A stretch of DNA of 64,000 nucleotides, taken from contig NPFB01000040.1 of NCBI GenBank assembly GCA_014084085.1, forward strand, positions 427,699 to 491,698. The letters are read 5' to 3'. Both the position numbers and the translations under genes were made by a program. Under the pieces are notes generated by a model, which was given only the letters and a program-made list of their open reading frames with translations, had not been told where the DNA came from and searched no databases. Source of the stretch: Hondaea fermentalgiana. Its lineage: Eukaryota > Sar > Bigyra > Thraustochytrida > Thraustochytriidae. Positions within the stretch are counted from its first letter, which is position 1, and every line of letters starts with the position of its first letter. Positions 9,656 through 19,600 of the stretch are shown one piece after another.

Positions 9656-10999
9656 TTACATCAACTTGAGCCCGCTATCCTTAAAAAAAGAAATGCATTG
9701 CGCGCCGGAAAAGCCAGGAATAGACCCCAAGCTTTTGATGAACTCATTCCCAGAGAAAACCTCAGCTTGCAGCATGTTGGTGCCGTGTTGAGGCGCAAGT
9801 TTGAAGGAAAGCGTCCCTTGAAATTGTCTTTTGAGTGCAGCCAAAGATGACTCGACTTCGGCAAAGTGTTGGGGAATAAATGTCGGTGGCGGGGGCATGT
9901 TATACTCCTTTTGGGACCATGGTGAGGCGCTGACATCAAGTGATCTATCCGAGCAGAGGCCTTCGATCTGAAAAGATGTCGTAAATGTTGGAAGCAGTAA
10001 TTGCGTAGCCTCATCACCCGATTTGCCCGCAGACGAGGCTGCAGCTGCCGAGGTGTTGGCAGAATCTGGCGCTCCCGGGTCGCTACCTTCCGAAGCAGGC
10101 TTGGCGGGCAATAAAGGCAAGATACCGGACTCATACATATTCTCAGCAGGCATGCCTTTCCCTGCAAGCGTCCGTACAATGCGACGCGCGTTCACAAGCT
10201 CGTAAAGATTGTGACTCACTTGGTCGTCAGAAACCAATCCTTCGGGAATGGACAATTTAAACCTCAGCGCTTTTGATGAAGGGTTCTCATCAGCCGTACG
10301 GCTCGCGGCACTTGACGGGACATCATCAGCACCAGGCTCAGATTTTACCTTTAAAGGGTCCCGCCTACGAGCCTTCTTTGCTAGCCGCGCTTCTCTGGCA
10401 GCCTCCGTGGCCTCAGCTTCGGCTTCACGACGCACTTCCTTGTGAATTTCCATGGCGGCAGCATCTCTTTCTGCCTTTCGTTTCTGTTCCCTTTCAATAG
10501 ACTTTTCACATCGCCCTAAGCGCTCTCTGGTGTAGCTCAGTTTTTCACTTGCCGCTTCATACTCGCGCAAGGCCTCAGCTTTTGCCTTTTTGATCGTGTT
10601 CAAGTCTGCATCGGCCAGGTTGAGACTCTTTTTCGAAATTTCAATGCCAGCGTTCATGCCGTCCAAAATGACTTGCTCCATGCCAAGCTGCTCATTCACG
10701 GCCTTTTCTGTCTCTTCGCGTCTGCTGATTCCCTGCGCGCCCATTTTTGCGATCACCTCTTTTTCTACCGCCTTGGTCAAGTTCGTGATGCACTCCTGCA
10801 GCGTGATGTGTGCCTTTTGCCACAATGAGAGCTGGTCAACAATGTCTTGTACGCTTGAAGCCATATCGACTCTGCGTTTATGCTCTACGTCGTCCTCGCC
10901 GATCCTTTTCTCTTTCGCGGCGCGCGCCTTTGTCTCCACGCGTGCTCGCAGTTGCGCCAGGGGCGGCATCGTTTCCGAGGACCCGACCTCCATGTCCAT
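9656..10999 (-). CDS. Unknown coiled-coil protein, likely nuclear
   Basis: A 447-residue protein with no recognised family. Residues about 10-205 form a long charged coiled coil (runs of Glu/Lys/Ala with heptads). A basic cluster KKARRR near 208 followed by KVKSEPG resembles a nuclear localisation signal next to a SUMO-type site (consensus psi-K-x-E). A globular C-terminal part (about 235-447) has a conserved-looking helix 'LYELVNARRIVRTLAGKGM', an Ala/Ser linker and a final block rich in aromatic residues. The frame is open upstream to 11362, but that part is Ser/Arg/Cys-rich and unlike the rest, so the Met pair at 10999/10993 is preferred. A component of a transcription or mRNA-export complex is possible but is a guess from layout only. 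Confidence 0.6.
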   Translation of the reverse strand: MDMEVGSSETMPPLAQLRARVETKARAAKEKRIGEDDVEHKRRVDMASSVQDIVDQLSLWQKAHITLQECITNLTKAVEKEVIAKMGAQGISRREETEKAVNEQLGMEQVILDGMNAGIEISKKSLNLADADLNTIKKAKAEALREYEAASEKLSYTRERLGRCEKSIEREQKRKAERDAAAMEIHKEVRREAEAEATEAAREARLAKKARRRDPLKVKSEPGADDVPSSAASRTADENPSSKALRFKLSIPEGLVSDDQVSHNLYELVNARRIVRTLAGKGMPAENMYESGILPLLPAKPASEGSDPGAPDSANTSAAAASSAGKSGDEATQLLLPTFTTSFQIEGLCSDRSLDVSASPWSQKEYNMPPPPTFIPQHFAEVESSLAALKRQFQGTLSFKLAPQHGTNMLQAEVFSGNEFIKSLGSIPGFSGAQCISFFKDSGLKLM

Positions 11000-11720
11000 C
11001 TCGCACGCTCTGAGCTGAGTCAGATCGCCTCCGCGACAAGCCGCCTCTCGGCTCTTTCCTTTCCTCCTCTTCGTGCTCGTGCAGGCGCCCGCGTGATCGA
11101 TCGTCGCGCTCAGGCGCCGCGCGCTCAACCGTGACCGCGCTCTGCACTGGCAGCGGGCAAGCAAACTTCGAAGTTTTGATGCGGCCCGACTGTGAGAGCA
11201 GAGCCGAGACAACATCTGGCTGCAGCTGATGAATGTGGTGGTTAGCCACAGGTTTAACGACGCGGAAAATCGAGGAATGCATGCTTTTGACCAGTAGGCT
11301 GACTGGGGAAAGAAAGCTTGAATAGCTTTTTTAGCAACTCGAAAGAGACAAGCCCGGCACACAGAGAGAGAGAAAAGAGAGAGAGAGAGAGAGCGTTGTT
11401 GATTGGAGGCCGAGGTCTATAGTACATGTAGTAAAGGTTTCATCATTCGAAGAAACTCTGCTGTTGACACTGCAGTTTTGCTCCTTCGTTGACATGATTG
11501 ACGTGCGCAAACGCACGAGAACTTCGAGCCATCAAAGAACGACCTGGTTCATGCGACTCTTGGTTGGTTTCACGTGACTGGAAAACAGCTAGCGAAAGAA
11601 AGTTCACGTCGAGAGGCTCGCTTGCAGATAGGCCTTCCACTACAAAATCTGCGCAACGCAAAAGAGAGAGAAAAAGAATAAAGGGAAAGCAGATCGAGAT
11701 TGACGCGGCCAGTCGCGAGG
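11000..11720. other. Divergent promoter region with GA repeat
   Basis: The region separates two divergently transcribed genes. It holds a (GA)n microsatellite at about 11362-11393. No gene is supported. Confidence 0.5.
11362..11393. repeat. (GA)n microsatellite
   Basis: A near-perfect AG dinucleotide run broken by one AAA, in the divergent promoter region. Confidence 0.85.
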
Positions 11721-14700
11721 ATGTCCCGCGCAGCAGCAGAGAGTGCGGCGGCGACGGCGGCAGCCGGGGCGGCGACAACCCCGGAGACCATGTCGCGGCG
11801 GGCTTGGGTGGCCGAGACGAGGAAGCTCCTTGCAGAAGAGTGGGCCGCCGAGAACGAGTTGGCTGAAGACAAGCTCGACGTGACCTCGCGAAGGATTCTC
11901 GCGCGCCTCGGACTCACGACGCCCTTCTTGCAGGTCGACGCCGTGCGAACGGGCATGTACGGTCGCAGCGTGCTCACCTTCGTCTCGTGCAAAGGCATAC
12001 TTGCAACTGGCGCTATTTCTGTCGGCGACGTGGTGCGCGTCGTGCCCAATGAGGGCCCCCTCGCGGCTGCAGCAAGCAAAAAGGATGCCGATGCCAAGGA
12101 TGGGGGCTTTGCAGCTACTATAGCATCCGGAGCACGACCTCCGAGCGGGATTGTCGCCAAGGTCTCCGAGGAAGCCATTGAAGTTGCCTTTGACGAGCGC
12201 AATGACGACCAGCAGCTTCGGGATCTCTTAGACGTCCGGCCCTTGCGTCTCGATCGCTTGCCCAATGATGCAACGAATGCCAAGCAACTCCGCGCATTGG
12301 AGAGTCTTGAGACCATCGATCCCACGCATCATACCTACCACGCAGCGCAGGTTTTGTTCAACGAAGCCAAGCCAATGCAACATCCTCGCTTTCCAAATGG
12401 CACGGAGGCTCTCAGCTTCTTTAATCAGGGGCTCAACGAACCGCAAAAAGAAGCCATTGGGTTTGCCTTACGCTCACGTGATATTGCTCTCATTCATGGA
12501 CCTCCTGGAACCGGCAAGACCACCAGCGTCGTGGAACTCATTAGACAGGCCGCTCAGGTGATGAATTTGCGCGTCCTCGTCTGCGCCCCATCCAACGTGG
12601 CCGTCGATAACCTTGTTCTCCGCCTTGCAGAGGTTGCAGACTCGGGATCTAAACGTCGCAAGCGAGAGCGCAATCTACGCGAGATATCTCTTGTCCGACT
12701 GGGCCATCCCGCGCGCGTCATGCCAGAGGTCTTGGAGCATTCTCTCGATGCTGTCGTGCAGCGAGCTGACGCGACCGAAGTTGTTGAAGACATTCGTCAA
12801 GAGCTGCGAGATGTCGTCGGCCAGATGGTTTCGCGCCATAGCACATCCAACAAAAAGGGTAAAACCACCCGTAAAAGGCCTTTCAAAGAGTTGCGTGCAG
12901 AGGCACGCGAGCTTCGCAAGGAATTGCGTACGCGGGAGCGTGCTGTTGTCGACACCGTCATCAAGCGCGCCAACGTAGTCTTGGCCACCAACACGGGCGC
13001 CGCGAGCATCCTCAAAAAGACGGCGCGCGGGTCTCCGCTTGACGAGGTGGCCTTTGACCTCGTCATCATCGATGAGGCCGCCCAGGCGATTGAAGCGTCC
13101 TGTTGGATTCCAGTCCTTTTGGGCCGCCGCGTCGTACTCGCTGGAGATCACAAACAGCTTCCCCCGACCATCAAGAGCCACACCGCAGCCCAAGGTTTGC
13201 TGGGAACAACCTTGTTCGACCGGGTGGTGGACATGTACGGAGATCGCGTCGTTCGTTTGCTCAGCATTCAGTACCGGATGCACCAGGTTATCAACGACTG
13301 GTCCTCTTCGGAAATGTACGACAGCCGACTGATTGCAGATGCTTCCGTGGCCTCACGGAAACTTTCAGACCTGGAACACGTCCATATTGACAGCGCAGAG
13401 GCAGAAGATGACCCACTCCAAGCCACCCTTGTTTTGGTCGATACAGCCTTTTGCGGATTGGAAGAGGGTGTTGAAGGTGACGATGAGGACGACGACGGAC
13501 CGAATGAGGGTTCTAAATCAGCTGCCATGATCCAGGCCGAGGCATCCGGGTCAAAATATAATCGAGGCGAGGCAGAGATTGTTGTCAAGTATGTCTTGAA
13601 GCTTTTCGAACACGGTCTCCGCCAAGACGAGGTTGCTGTTATTACCCCGTACAATGCCCAGGTCCACCTCCTTCGCTCACTGCTTCACGAGCGCTATCCA
13701 TTGCTGGAAGTTCGTTCTGTTGATGGTTTTCAAGGGCGCGAAAAAGAAGTTGTGGTTCTGTCGCTTGTGCGATCAAACGATAAAGGGGTGGTTGGCTTCC
13801 TTTCTGATGATCGCCGGCTCAATGTCGCCATTACGCGTGCCCGGCGTCAGGTCTGTCTCATCGCCGACTCGGAAACAATTGCTGCGGAGGAAGATAGTTT
13901 TCTTGGTCGAGTCGTCGACTACTTTCAAGCCCACGCATTATTACAGACAGCCGAAGACTACCTTGAAGAGTGCGTCCCTGTCGTTGCCAGCGCCTCTCGT
14001 GCTTCAATTGCCAAAGCAAAGGCACAAGAAACGAAGATACCAAGAGAACGCGAAGTGGTCGCCCCAGATCGCGTGGCAGAAATTCATCGAATGCTTCGCG
14101 ACTTTATGGCTGATGCGCTCAAAACAGTACTCGAACTCAAATTCTCGCCCGGTGAGCGACAAGTTGTCCATGCATTTTGCGAAGATCACGGTCTAGGGCA
14201 CGTTAGCACAGGAAGCGGTGCGGCGCGGCACATCATCGTTCGCAAAATAGCCGAAAGACAAGCGCAAAGCGCTCCCCCCGAAAGCGACAAACAAAGTAAA
14301 TTGGAAGCCGAACTTATTGACGACGGCAACGGCGACGATAACGATAACGACGATGATAATGACGACGACCATGACGATGACGAGAAGGACGAGAATAACG
14401 ACGACGAGGAGGTGGAAGAGGTGGAGGAGACTGTCAAAGATGATCCTGAGAGTGAGGTCGAAAGTGACGGCGAGGACGACTCTGCGGACAACAGTGGTAG
14501 CGATGAAAATTCCGAATCTGCTGACACGACGAGTAAGCCCAATGGTGCCAGTGGGGCTTCTGCATCTGCATCTGCACCTGCACCACGAATGGACCCTGCC
14601 ATGGAAGCGTTCACGAAACAATTTCTGCCGAAAAAGTACCAAGAGCTTGTCGAAGGAGGTATGGCCCCGAATGAAGCATGTATTGTAGCGTTGCGAGAGA

Positions 14701-15419
14701 CACAGAGAGCGTTTGCACTCTTGCAAAAAGGTGGCGAGCCTGGTTCAGGACCAGCGCCAGCGCCAGCGCCAGCGCCAGCGCCAGCGCCAGCGCCGCCATC
14801 AGTTCCGAAGACGCCTCTCGAAAAGGTTCGCGAAATGCAGGCAGCCCGGTACGCACAAGCAAAAGCTGCCAAAGAACAAGAAGCACAGAGTCATGCAGCC
14901 GAACAAGCGCACAAACGCGCCGTCAAAAAGTCGGGCAAGAAAAACAAGAAAAATAAGGGCAAGTCAAACAAGATGTCCTCGAAGCCGGATGTCAAAGGCG
15001 TTTTTGAGGCGCGGGGCGGTGCTGCGGAGGGCGAAGACGAGGAGCTTGCCTTTTTGGACAGTCTTGTGGCTGCAAACCGCAAGTGCGCGTTTCGAGCGTG
15101 TGATAAGTCCGTCGTGACAATGTCGTCTGTATGTCCGTACTGCAAACTGAGCTTTTGCATGTCGCATGGTCTGGCTGAGGCACATGGCTGCGGCGACATG
15201 GCTCGCGCGGAGGCACGTCGAGAGCACTTGCAAGCGGCTGCCAAGCCTGTGTCTTCTGCGCGCCCGTTGCGAGCACACCAGCGCTCGGCTCTGAGTCGCC
15301 AGCTAGGCGAAAAGATTGCTGGGGAAAGCGGAAAGAGAGTTAGCACTGAGGCTACAAATGCTGCAGAGAAGGCCAAAGGCGGACGTAAGAAACAAGCGGG
15401 CAGTCGACGGAAGAAATGA
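11721..15419 (+). CDS. IGHMBP2/SMUBP-2-type superfamily 1 helicase with R3H and AN1 domains
   Basis: A 1232-residue protein with the full IGHMBP2 domain order. The SF1B (Upf1-like) helicase core has Walker A GPPGTGKT (260-267), Walker B DEAA (451-454), GDHKQLPP, SIQYRMH, VDGFQGREKE and NVAITRARR. An R3H single-strand nucleic-acid-binding domain follows, with RxxxH at 813-817. The C-terminal AN1 zinc finger begins at Cys1122 with CX4C spacing as in animal IGHMBP2 and ends HGCG. IGHMBP2 is a 5'-3' RNA/DNA helicase linked to ribosomes and tRNA. Here a run of Asp/Glu (about 868-935) and an (Ala-Pro)n stretch encoded by GCGCCA repeats (near 14751-14793) are inserted between R3H and AN1. The basic tail is Lys/Arg-rich. 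Single exon; the ATG at 11721 is the first in frame. Confidence 0.92.
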   Translation: MSRAAAESAAATAAAGAATTPETMSRRAWVAETRKLLAEEWAAENELAEDKLDVTSRRILARLGLTTPFLQVDAVRTGMYGRSVLTFVSCKGILATGAISVGDVVRVVPNEGPLAAAASKKDADAKDGGFAATIASGARPPSGIVAKVSEEAIEVAFDERNDDQQLRDLLDVRPLRLDRLPNDATNAKQLRALESLETIDPTHHTYHAAQVLFNEAKPMQHPRFPNGTEALSFFNQGLNEPQKEAIGFALRSRDIALIHGPPGTGKTTSVVELIRQAAQVMNLRVLVCAPSNVAVDNLVLRLAEVADSGSKRRKRERNLREISLVRLGHPARVMPEVLEHSLDAVVQRADATEVVEDIRQELRDVVGQMVSRHSTSNKKGKTTRKRPFKELRAEARELRKELRTRERAVVDTVIKRANVVLATNTGAASILKKTARGSPLDEVAFDLVIIDEAAQAIEASCWIPVLLGRRVVLAGDHKQLPPTIKSHTAAQGLLGTTLFDRVVDMYGDRVVRLLSIQYRMHQVINDWSSSEMYDSRLIADASVASRKLSDLEHVHIDSAEAEDDPLQATLVLVDTAFCGLEEGVEGDDEDDDGPNEGSKSAAMIQAEASGSKYNRGEAEIVVKYVLKLFEHGLRQDEVAVITPYNAQVHLLRSLLHERYPLLEVRSVDGFQGREKEVVVLSLVRSNDKGVVGFLSDDRRLNVAITRARRQVCLIADSETIAAEEDSFLGRVVDYFQAHALLQTAEDYLEECVPVVASASRASIAKAKAQETKIPREREVVAPDRVAEIHRMLRDFMADALKTVLELKFSPGERQVVHAFCEDHGLGHVSTGSGAARHIIVRKIAERQAQSAPPESDKQSKLEAELIDDGNGDDNDNDDDNDDDHDDDEKDENNDDEEVEEVEETVKDDPESEVESDGEDDSADNSGSDENSESADTTSKPNGASGASASASAPAPRMDPAMEAFTKQFLPKKYQELVEGGMAPNEACIVALRETQRAFALLQKGGEPGSGPAPAPAPAPAPAPAPPSVPKTPLEKVREMQAARYAQAKAAKEQEAQSHAAEQAHKRAVKKSGKKNKKNKGKSNKMSSKPDVKGVFEARGGAAEGEDEELAFLDSLVAANRKCAFRACDKSVVTMSSVCPYCKLSFCMSHGLAEAHGCGDMARAEARREHLQAAAKPVSSARPLRAHQRSALSRQLGEKIAGESGKRVSTEATNAAEKAKGGRKKQAGSRRKK

Positions 15420-15655
15420 ACTCTAATACTGCAAGGAAAGAGCACAATGTGGGTCAAAACTTAGTTGTAGATGGGCGTTGGTAGCCTTACAATTCCAAAA
15501 AAACGCATGGATCATGACAGATCGTCCACTTTCTAAATTTCTAACAATGACAATGATTCTGTCAAAACCCATTTCTACATGAATGGCAAGTGAGAGGACA
15601 TAACCCGGAGCAAATGCGAGCAGCAGCGGCAACAAGAAAAGCAGTCGTGAGGTGA

Positions 15656-16015
15656 TCACTTTTTGCTTTCCCAGGGCCACCCTTCGCCGACACGGCCGCG
15701 CTCATCGGATCCATCAGGATCCACAGTACCTTTCCATCCCTGAGCAGCCGCAGGTGCTCGCGCTCCACTCCTCATTGTGACGAGCTCGGTGAGTTGCTCG
15801 AGCTGATTGCCGCCGTTCTTGAGAAGGACCGATTGGAGCGCCTTGTCCTTTTCCTGCTGGTACTTTCTGAACTCTTCTTGGACCTGAGCGCGAATGTCAC
15901 GCGCCATTTGCGGGTCATGGGCTGCCAGCAGTCGCGTCTGGCGCAGCAAGCCGCGATACTGCTGCAAGACTGTCTTGCGTCCGGCACGTCGTGGTGGGTC
16001 GCCCGTCGCATCCAT
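15656..16015 (-). CDS. LYR-motif (Complex1_LYR) mitochondrial protein
   Basis: A 119-residue protein. Residues 14-85 match the three-helix LYR fold: 'VLQQYRGLLRQTRLL' carries the motif as QYR (19-21) instead of LYR, followed by the Arg-Asp-Ile-Arg...Glu-Phe-Arg helix and a 'Leu...Gly-Gly-Asn-Gln-Leu' third helix. LYR proteins are small mitochondrial matrix factors that act with acyl carrier protein in Fe-S transfer or in assembly of respiratory complexes. The spacing and the final 'GNQLEQLTELV' resemble FMC1/LYRM-type assembly factors, but the subfamily cannot be fixed by eye. The last 35 residues are Gly/Pro/Trp-rich. The ATG at 16015 is used; a longer N-terminus is not excluded. Confidence 0.6.
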   Translation of the reverse strand: MDATGDPPRRAGRKTVLQQYRGLLRQTRLLAAHDPQMARDIRAQVQEEFRKYQQEKDKALQSVLLKNGGNQLEQLTELVTMRSGARAPAAAQGWKGTVDPDGSDERGRVGEGWPWESKK

Positions 16016-16623
16016 TCAGCCATCCAGCCATCCAGCCCTCCACCCACGAGGGTTAGCTTGACTCCTTTCACGAGCGTACTTGCGTCTGGCCGCAGAGCTC
16101 CTTCTCCATCTTTGCAACGTACCGGAAGCCCGTCGGATGAAGAATTTGAGGTCCTTCATCGTCGCGCGCAGCGAGTGCACCACCGAGTTTAGTCGAGCCG
16201 AGTCGGGTCGAGTCTGCGGCCCCGCGAGGCAGAGGTCTCGCCGCGGTCTGCAGAACGCAAATTATACGCATCGATCGCCGCGGTCTGCAGAACACAAAAT
16301 CTCTAACGGCTCGATCCGCTTTGCTCGCAAGTGGGGTGAGTCCGTGATGGATGGGACCAACGAAGAACACAGTGCAGGCCTTGGTGCTGCGTTAAAAGTC
16401 TGGTGAATGGGAGCTTCTTCTCTCTTGAACTGGACTGCTTATTGTTTGCCTGCCTGACAAGTCGAGGAAGCCTCGCGTACTGCCCAAACATTTTATAAGC
16501 TTGAGCGGCCGCGCTGCTCCGCTTTCGACGCTCAACACGGGCGGAGACGGCCCGAGTCTTGTCAGGAGGCGGGGCGACCAAGCCAGGCTAGCGCTGGGGA
16601 ACTTGACGTTCCTTGTGCACGCG
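16016..16623. other. Divergent promoter region with 19-base direct repeat
   Basis: It separates the LYR gene (minus) and the LRR/PH gene (plus). The sequence TCGCCGCGGTCTGCAGAAC occurs at 16238-16256 and again at 16275-16293, a 37-base spacing, and could be a regulatory element. No gene is seen. Confidence 0.5.
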
Positions 16624-19600
16624 ATGGAAAACATGGCAGCAGCCAAGAAAGTGCAGACTCAGGGTGAGAGAGACTTAACAATCAATGAGTCCTCAACCTC
16701 TTCTACCTCGCCTTCAGATCTGGCAAAAGTCCGTAAATTGCGCGTGCGACAAGTTCTTGGACCAGGTGGATGCGAAGGTGTTGGAGGCCTTATTTCGCAC
16801 ATGCGAGCGCTCGAGGACCTAAAACTCGATAGCACGGCTCTGGCCGAAACAGAGTCCGGAGCAAGCGACACGTCCGGGCTTTACGTCCTCACAACTCAAC
16901 TCACGCAATCAGCGCCCACTTCCAGACTCCGCAAACTCAACCTAGCCAATAACAACATTGATTGCGAAGGTGCGAAAATGGTCTCGCGCGTGATACACTC
17001 TCTTCGTACACTTGAAGTCGTCGAGCTCGAGGGAAATAACATTAGTGCATCCGGAGCCAAAGCGCTCGCCAAGTCGCTTGTCAAATCTCAAACTCTTCAG
17101 CAACTTGACATCTCTCGCAACAACGTCCGAGACCGAGGTGCTGCGCAGTTTGCCAAGGCCTTAGCGGTTGGTGTCTCCATTCATACCTTGCGGCTGGCAG
17201 ACAACTTCATCTTTGACGAGGGCGCGTGTAAGTTGGCGGATGCCCTCTGCAAAGGCAAAACAGATCTTCGCGTGCTCGACCTCGCAAATAATCAGACTGG
17301 TCTGCAGACGAAACGAGCATTTACAGATCTCATCGCGAGTCAATGCTGTGCCGTTGCGGACCTAAGGCTCGGGCCAAGTTCTGCGCCCTCGGTGGCAGAT
17401 TCTCCTCCCAAGGACGAGGACGTAAATTCGGCAGCTTTCGAGGAGTGGACCCTGGACCGCATTCTTGACGAGCTGGAAAAGCGCGCCACGCTGCAAAGGC
17501 AGCTCGCGTCGGCGCAAGAGAAATTCTCCCGTGCCCAACAACATTTGACCCAGACCCAAGTATTTTGGGAAGCACATGGCAAACATGACGAGGCAGCAGC
17601 CTCGCCCTCGGAGGAAAAGTTAGCGAAAGCTAAGGAGCTCTTGCGCATACTGGAACACGAGAATGAAACCCTTCAAAGCCAAATCGCCTCTGCAGAAGCT
17701 GCCACTGCTGCCATGAAAAATGAGGCTTCTTCCCTCTTACGGCGTCAGCGAGAAGCGGAGATTGAGCGCCAAGGCCTCGAAAGCGCAGTTCAAAGTGCGA
17801 ATTTGCAGGTCGAGGCCCACGCGAGACGCAAACGTGTACTTGAGGCGGAACTTGATGTTAAGACGCGCGAGCACGAAGCGTCAATGGAACTTGTTTTACG
17901 TATGAACAAGCAAGTCGCCTCAGTCGAAAAGGAGGTGCGCGATCTCGAGCAAGTCTCCAGGACAGCGGAGCAGCGTGAGGCGGCACTTAAGCTTGAGACG
18001 GACGTGCTTAAGGGAGAGGTGACTTCTATTCAAGAGTCCACGGCGAGCCTTCGTGCCAAGCTTGAGGTCCTTGAGGCCGAGCATGAGCAATGCCAAAAAT
18101 CCGTCGCCACCGTCCAAGCCAAGTGCAGCGAGCAAGCGGCGTCCGTAAAAGACTTTGAGTTCAAGCGCACAAACGCTCAGCGTGATCTCAACGATGCTAA
18201 CAGCATCCATGAAGCGCTTCTCCAGGACGTGGCACAAGCATCGAAAGCTTATGATCGTCTGTGCGCTCAGCGCGAAGATCTACGCACAGAGTATGACAAG
18301 CTATTGGCACGAAAGCAGTCCGTCACCGAGGAGCGAGATGCTTTGCTCGAAAAACACAGCGAGCTATGTCATCGTAATGACTCTCTCCAAGCTCAGGTAA
18401 ATGCTGTTCGTGAGAAACACGATGCCGAAATGACCATTATCTTGGCGGACGCAAGAGAGAGAGAAAAGTACATGCGTTTGCAAGACCAAGAAAAGGCAGA
18501 CGATAGTATGGATGAAGAAAGCGTCTCACCAGGTGGGTCCGCATCGGATCCAGAGTTTGTGCAAGATGAGCCATGTATGCCCACGTCACTTGCGCCAGCA
18601 TCGTCGACACCTTGTGACACAGACGCTCAGCATATAGCGCCGCATCTTCCAATGTGGTCCGACTCTCATACGGAAGCACGCGTCAATACTTTCGAAGAGA
18701 CGCCAGCAGATTCGGAAGAGGTGCAAGGTAACGCAAATGGTGAGATGCAAGGCATTTACGATGATGGAAACGAGGTGCAGAGCAATTTTAGTGACGATGA
18801 TGATGGTGACAATGGTCATTCTGATGATGATGATGAGGAGGCGGCGGTTCAAAGCGTTTACGATGAGAGAATTCAAATCAATTACGAAAAAGAGGAGATC
18901 CAGAGTTCCACTGTCGATAAAACGCAGTATGAAGATCACATCAACAAAATGAGTAGCACTTCAAATTCGAAGCCGCTCGATGACACGCCAAGCGAGGTAG
19001 ACTCACTGTCGCCCTCCCCAACACCTCAGTTGCCCGCGCGACCTCCTCGACTGGATACACTTCGCAGAGCGTCGTCATTATCATCAACATCAGCGGGACT
19101 AGCCGATGGAGCACCGCCGCCAGAACTGCCACCGAAGCCAGCATGTCTTTCCCCGCGAGAACGTTCGGCGTCCCTCTCCCCGCGAGAACGTTCTGCGTCT
19201 CCCGTGTCAGCAAGTAGTTGGAGCCGGCCAGAACCTCTGGAGACCGACCTTGGCCAAAAGGAAGAATCATCACATGGTTTTGGTCACCATGGTGTTGACC
19301 ATGGTACAAGTGTCGACAATTGTAGTCTTGATGAGTTTGGTATGGAACTAGAAATCAAAGACGAGAGAGGACCTCAGAGCCCACCGCTTCCTGCGCGTCC
19401 AATGTCGCCGGGAAAAGCGCAGTCCATGCGGAGAAGTGGGTCAGACGATGCTGCCGCACGACGGGCAAGTCTTAAAGTGGGCGCTAGCGTGCTCAAACGA
19501 GGATCACGCTGGAGCATGAAACGAGGTTTCTTCTTCTGGGTATCCGAAGATGATAAGAAACTGTGCTTCACGCGAGGCAACCGCAAGTCTGCCCATGCAG

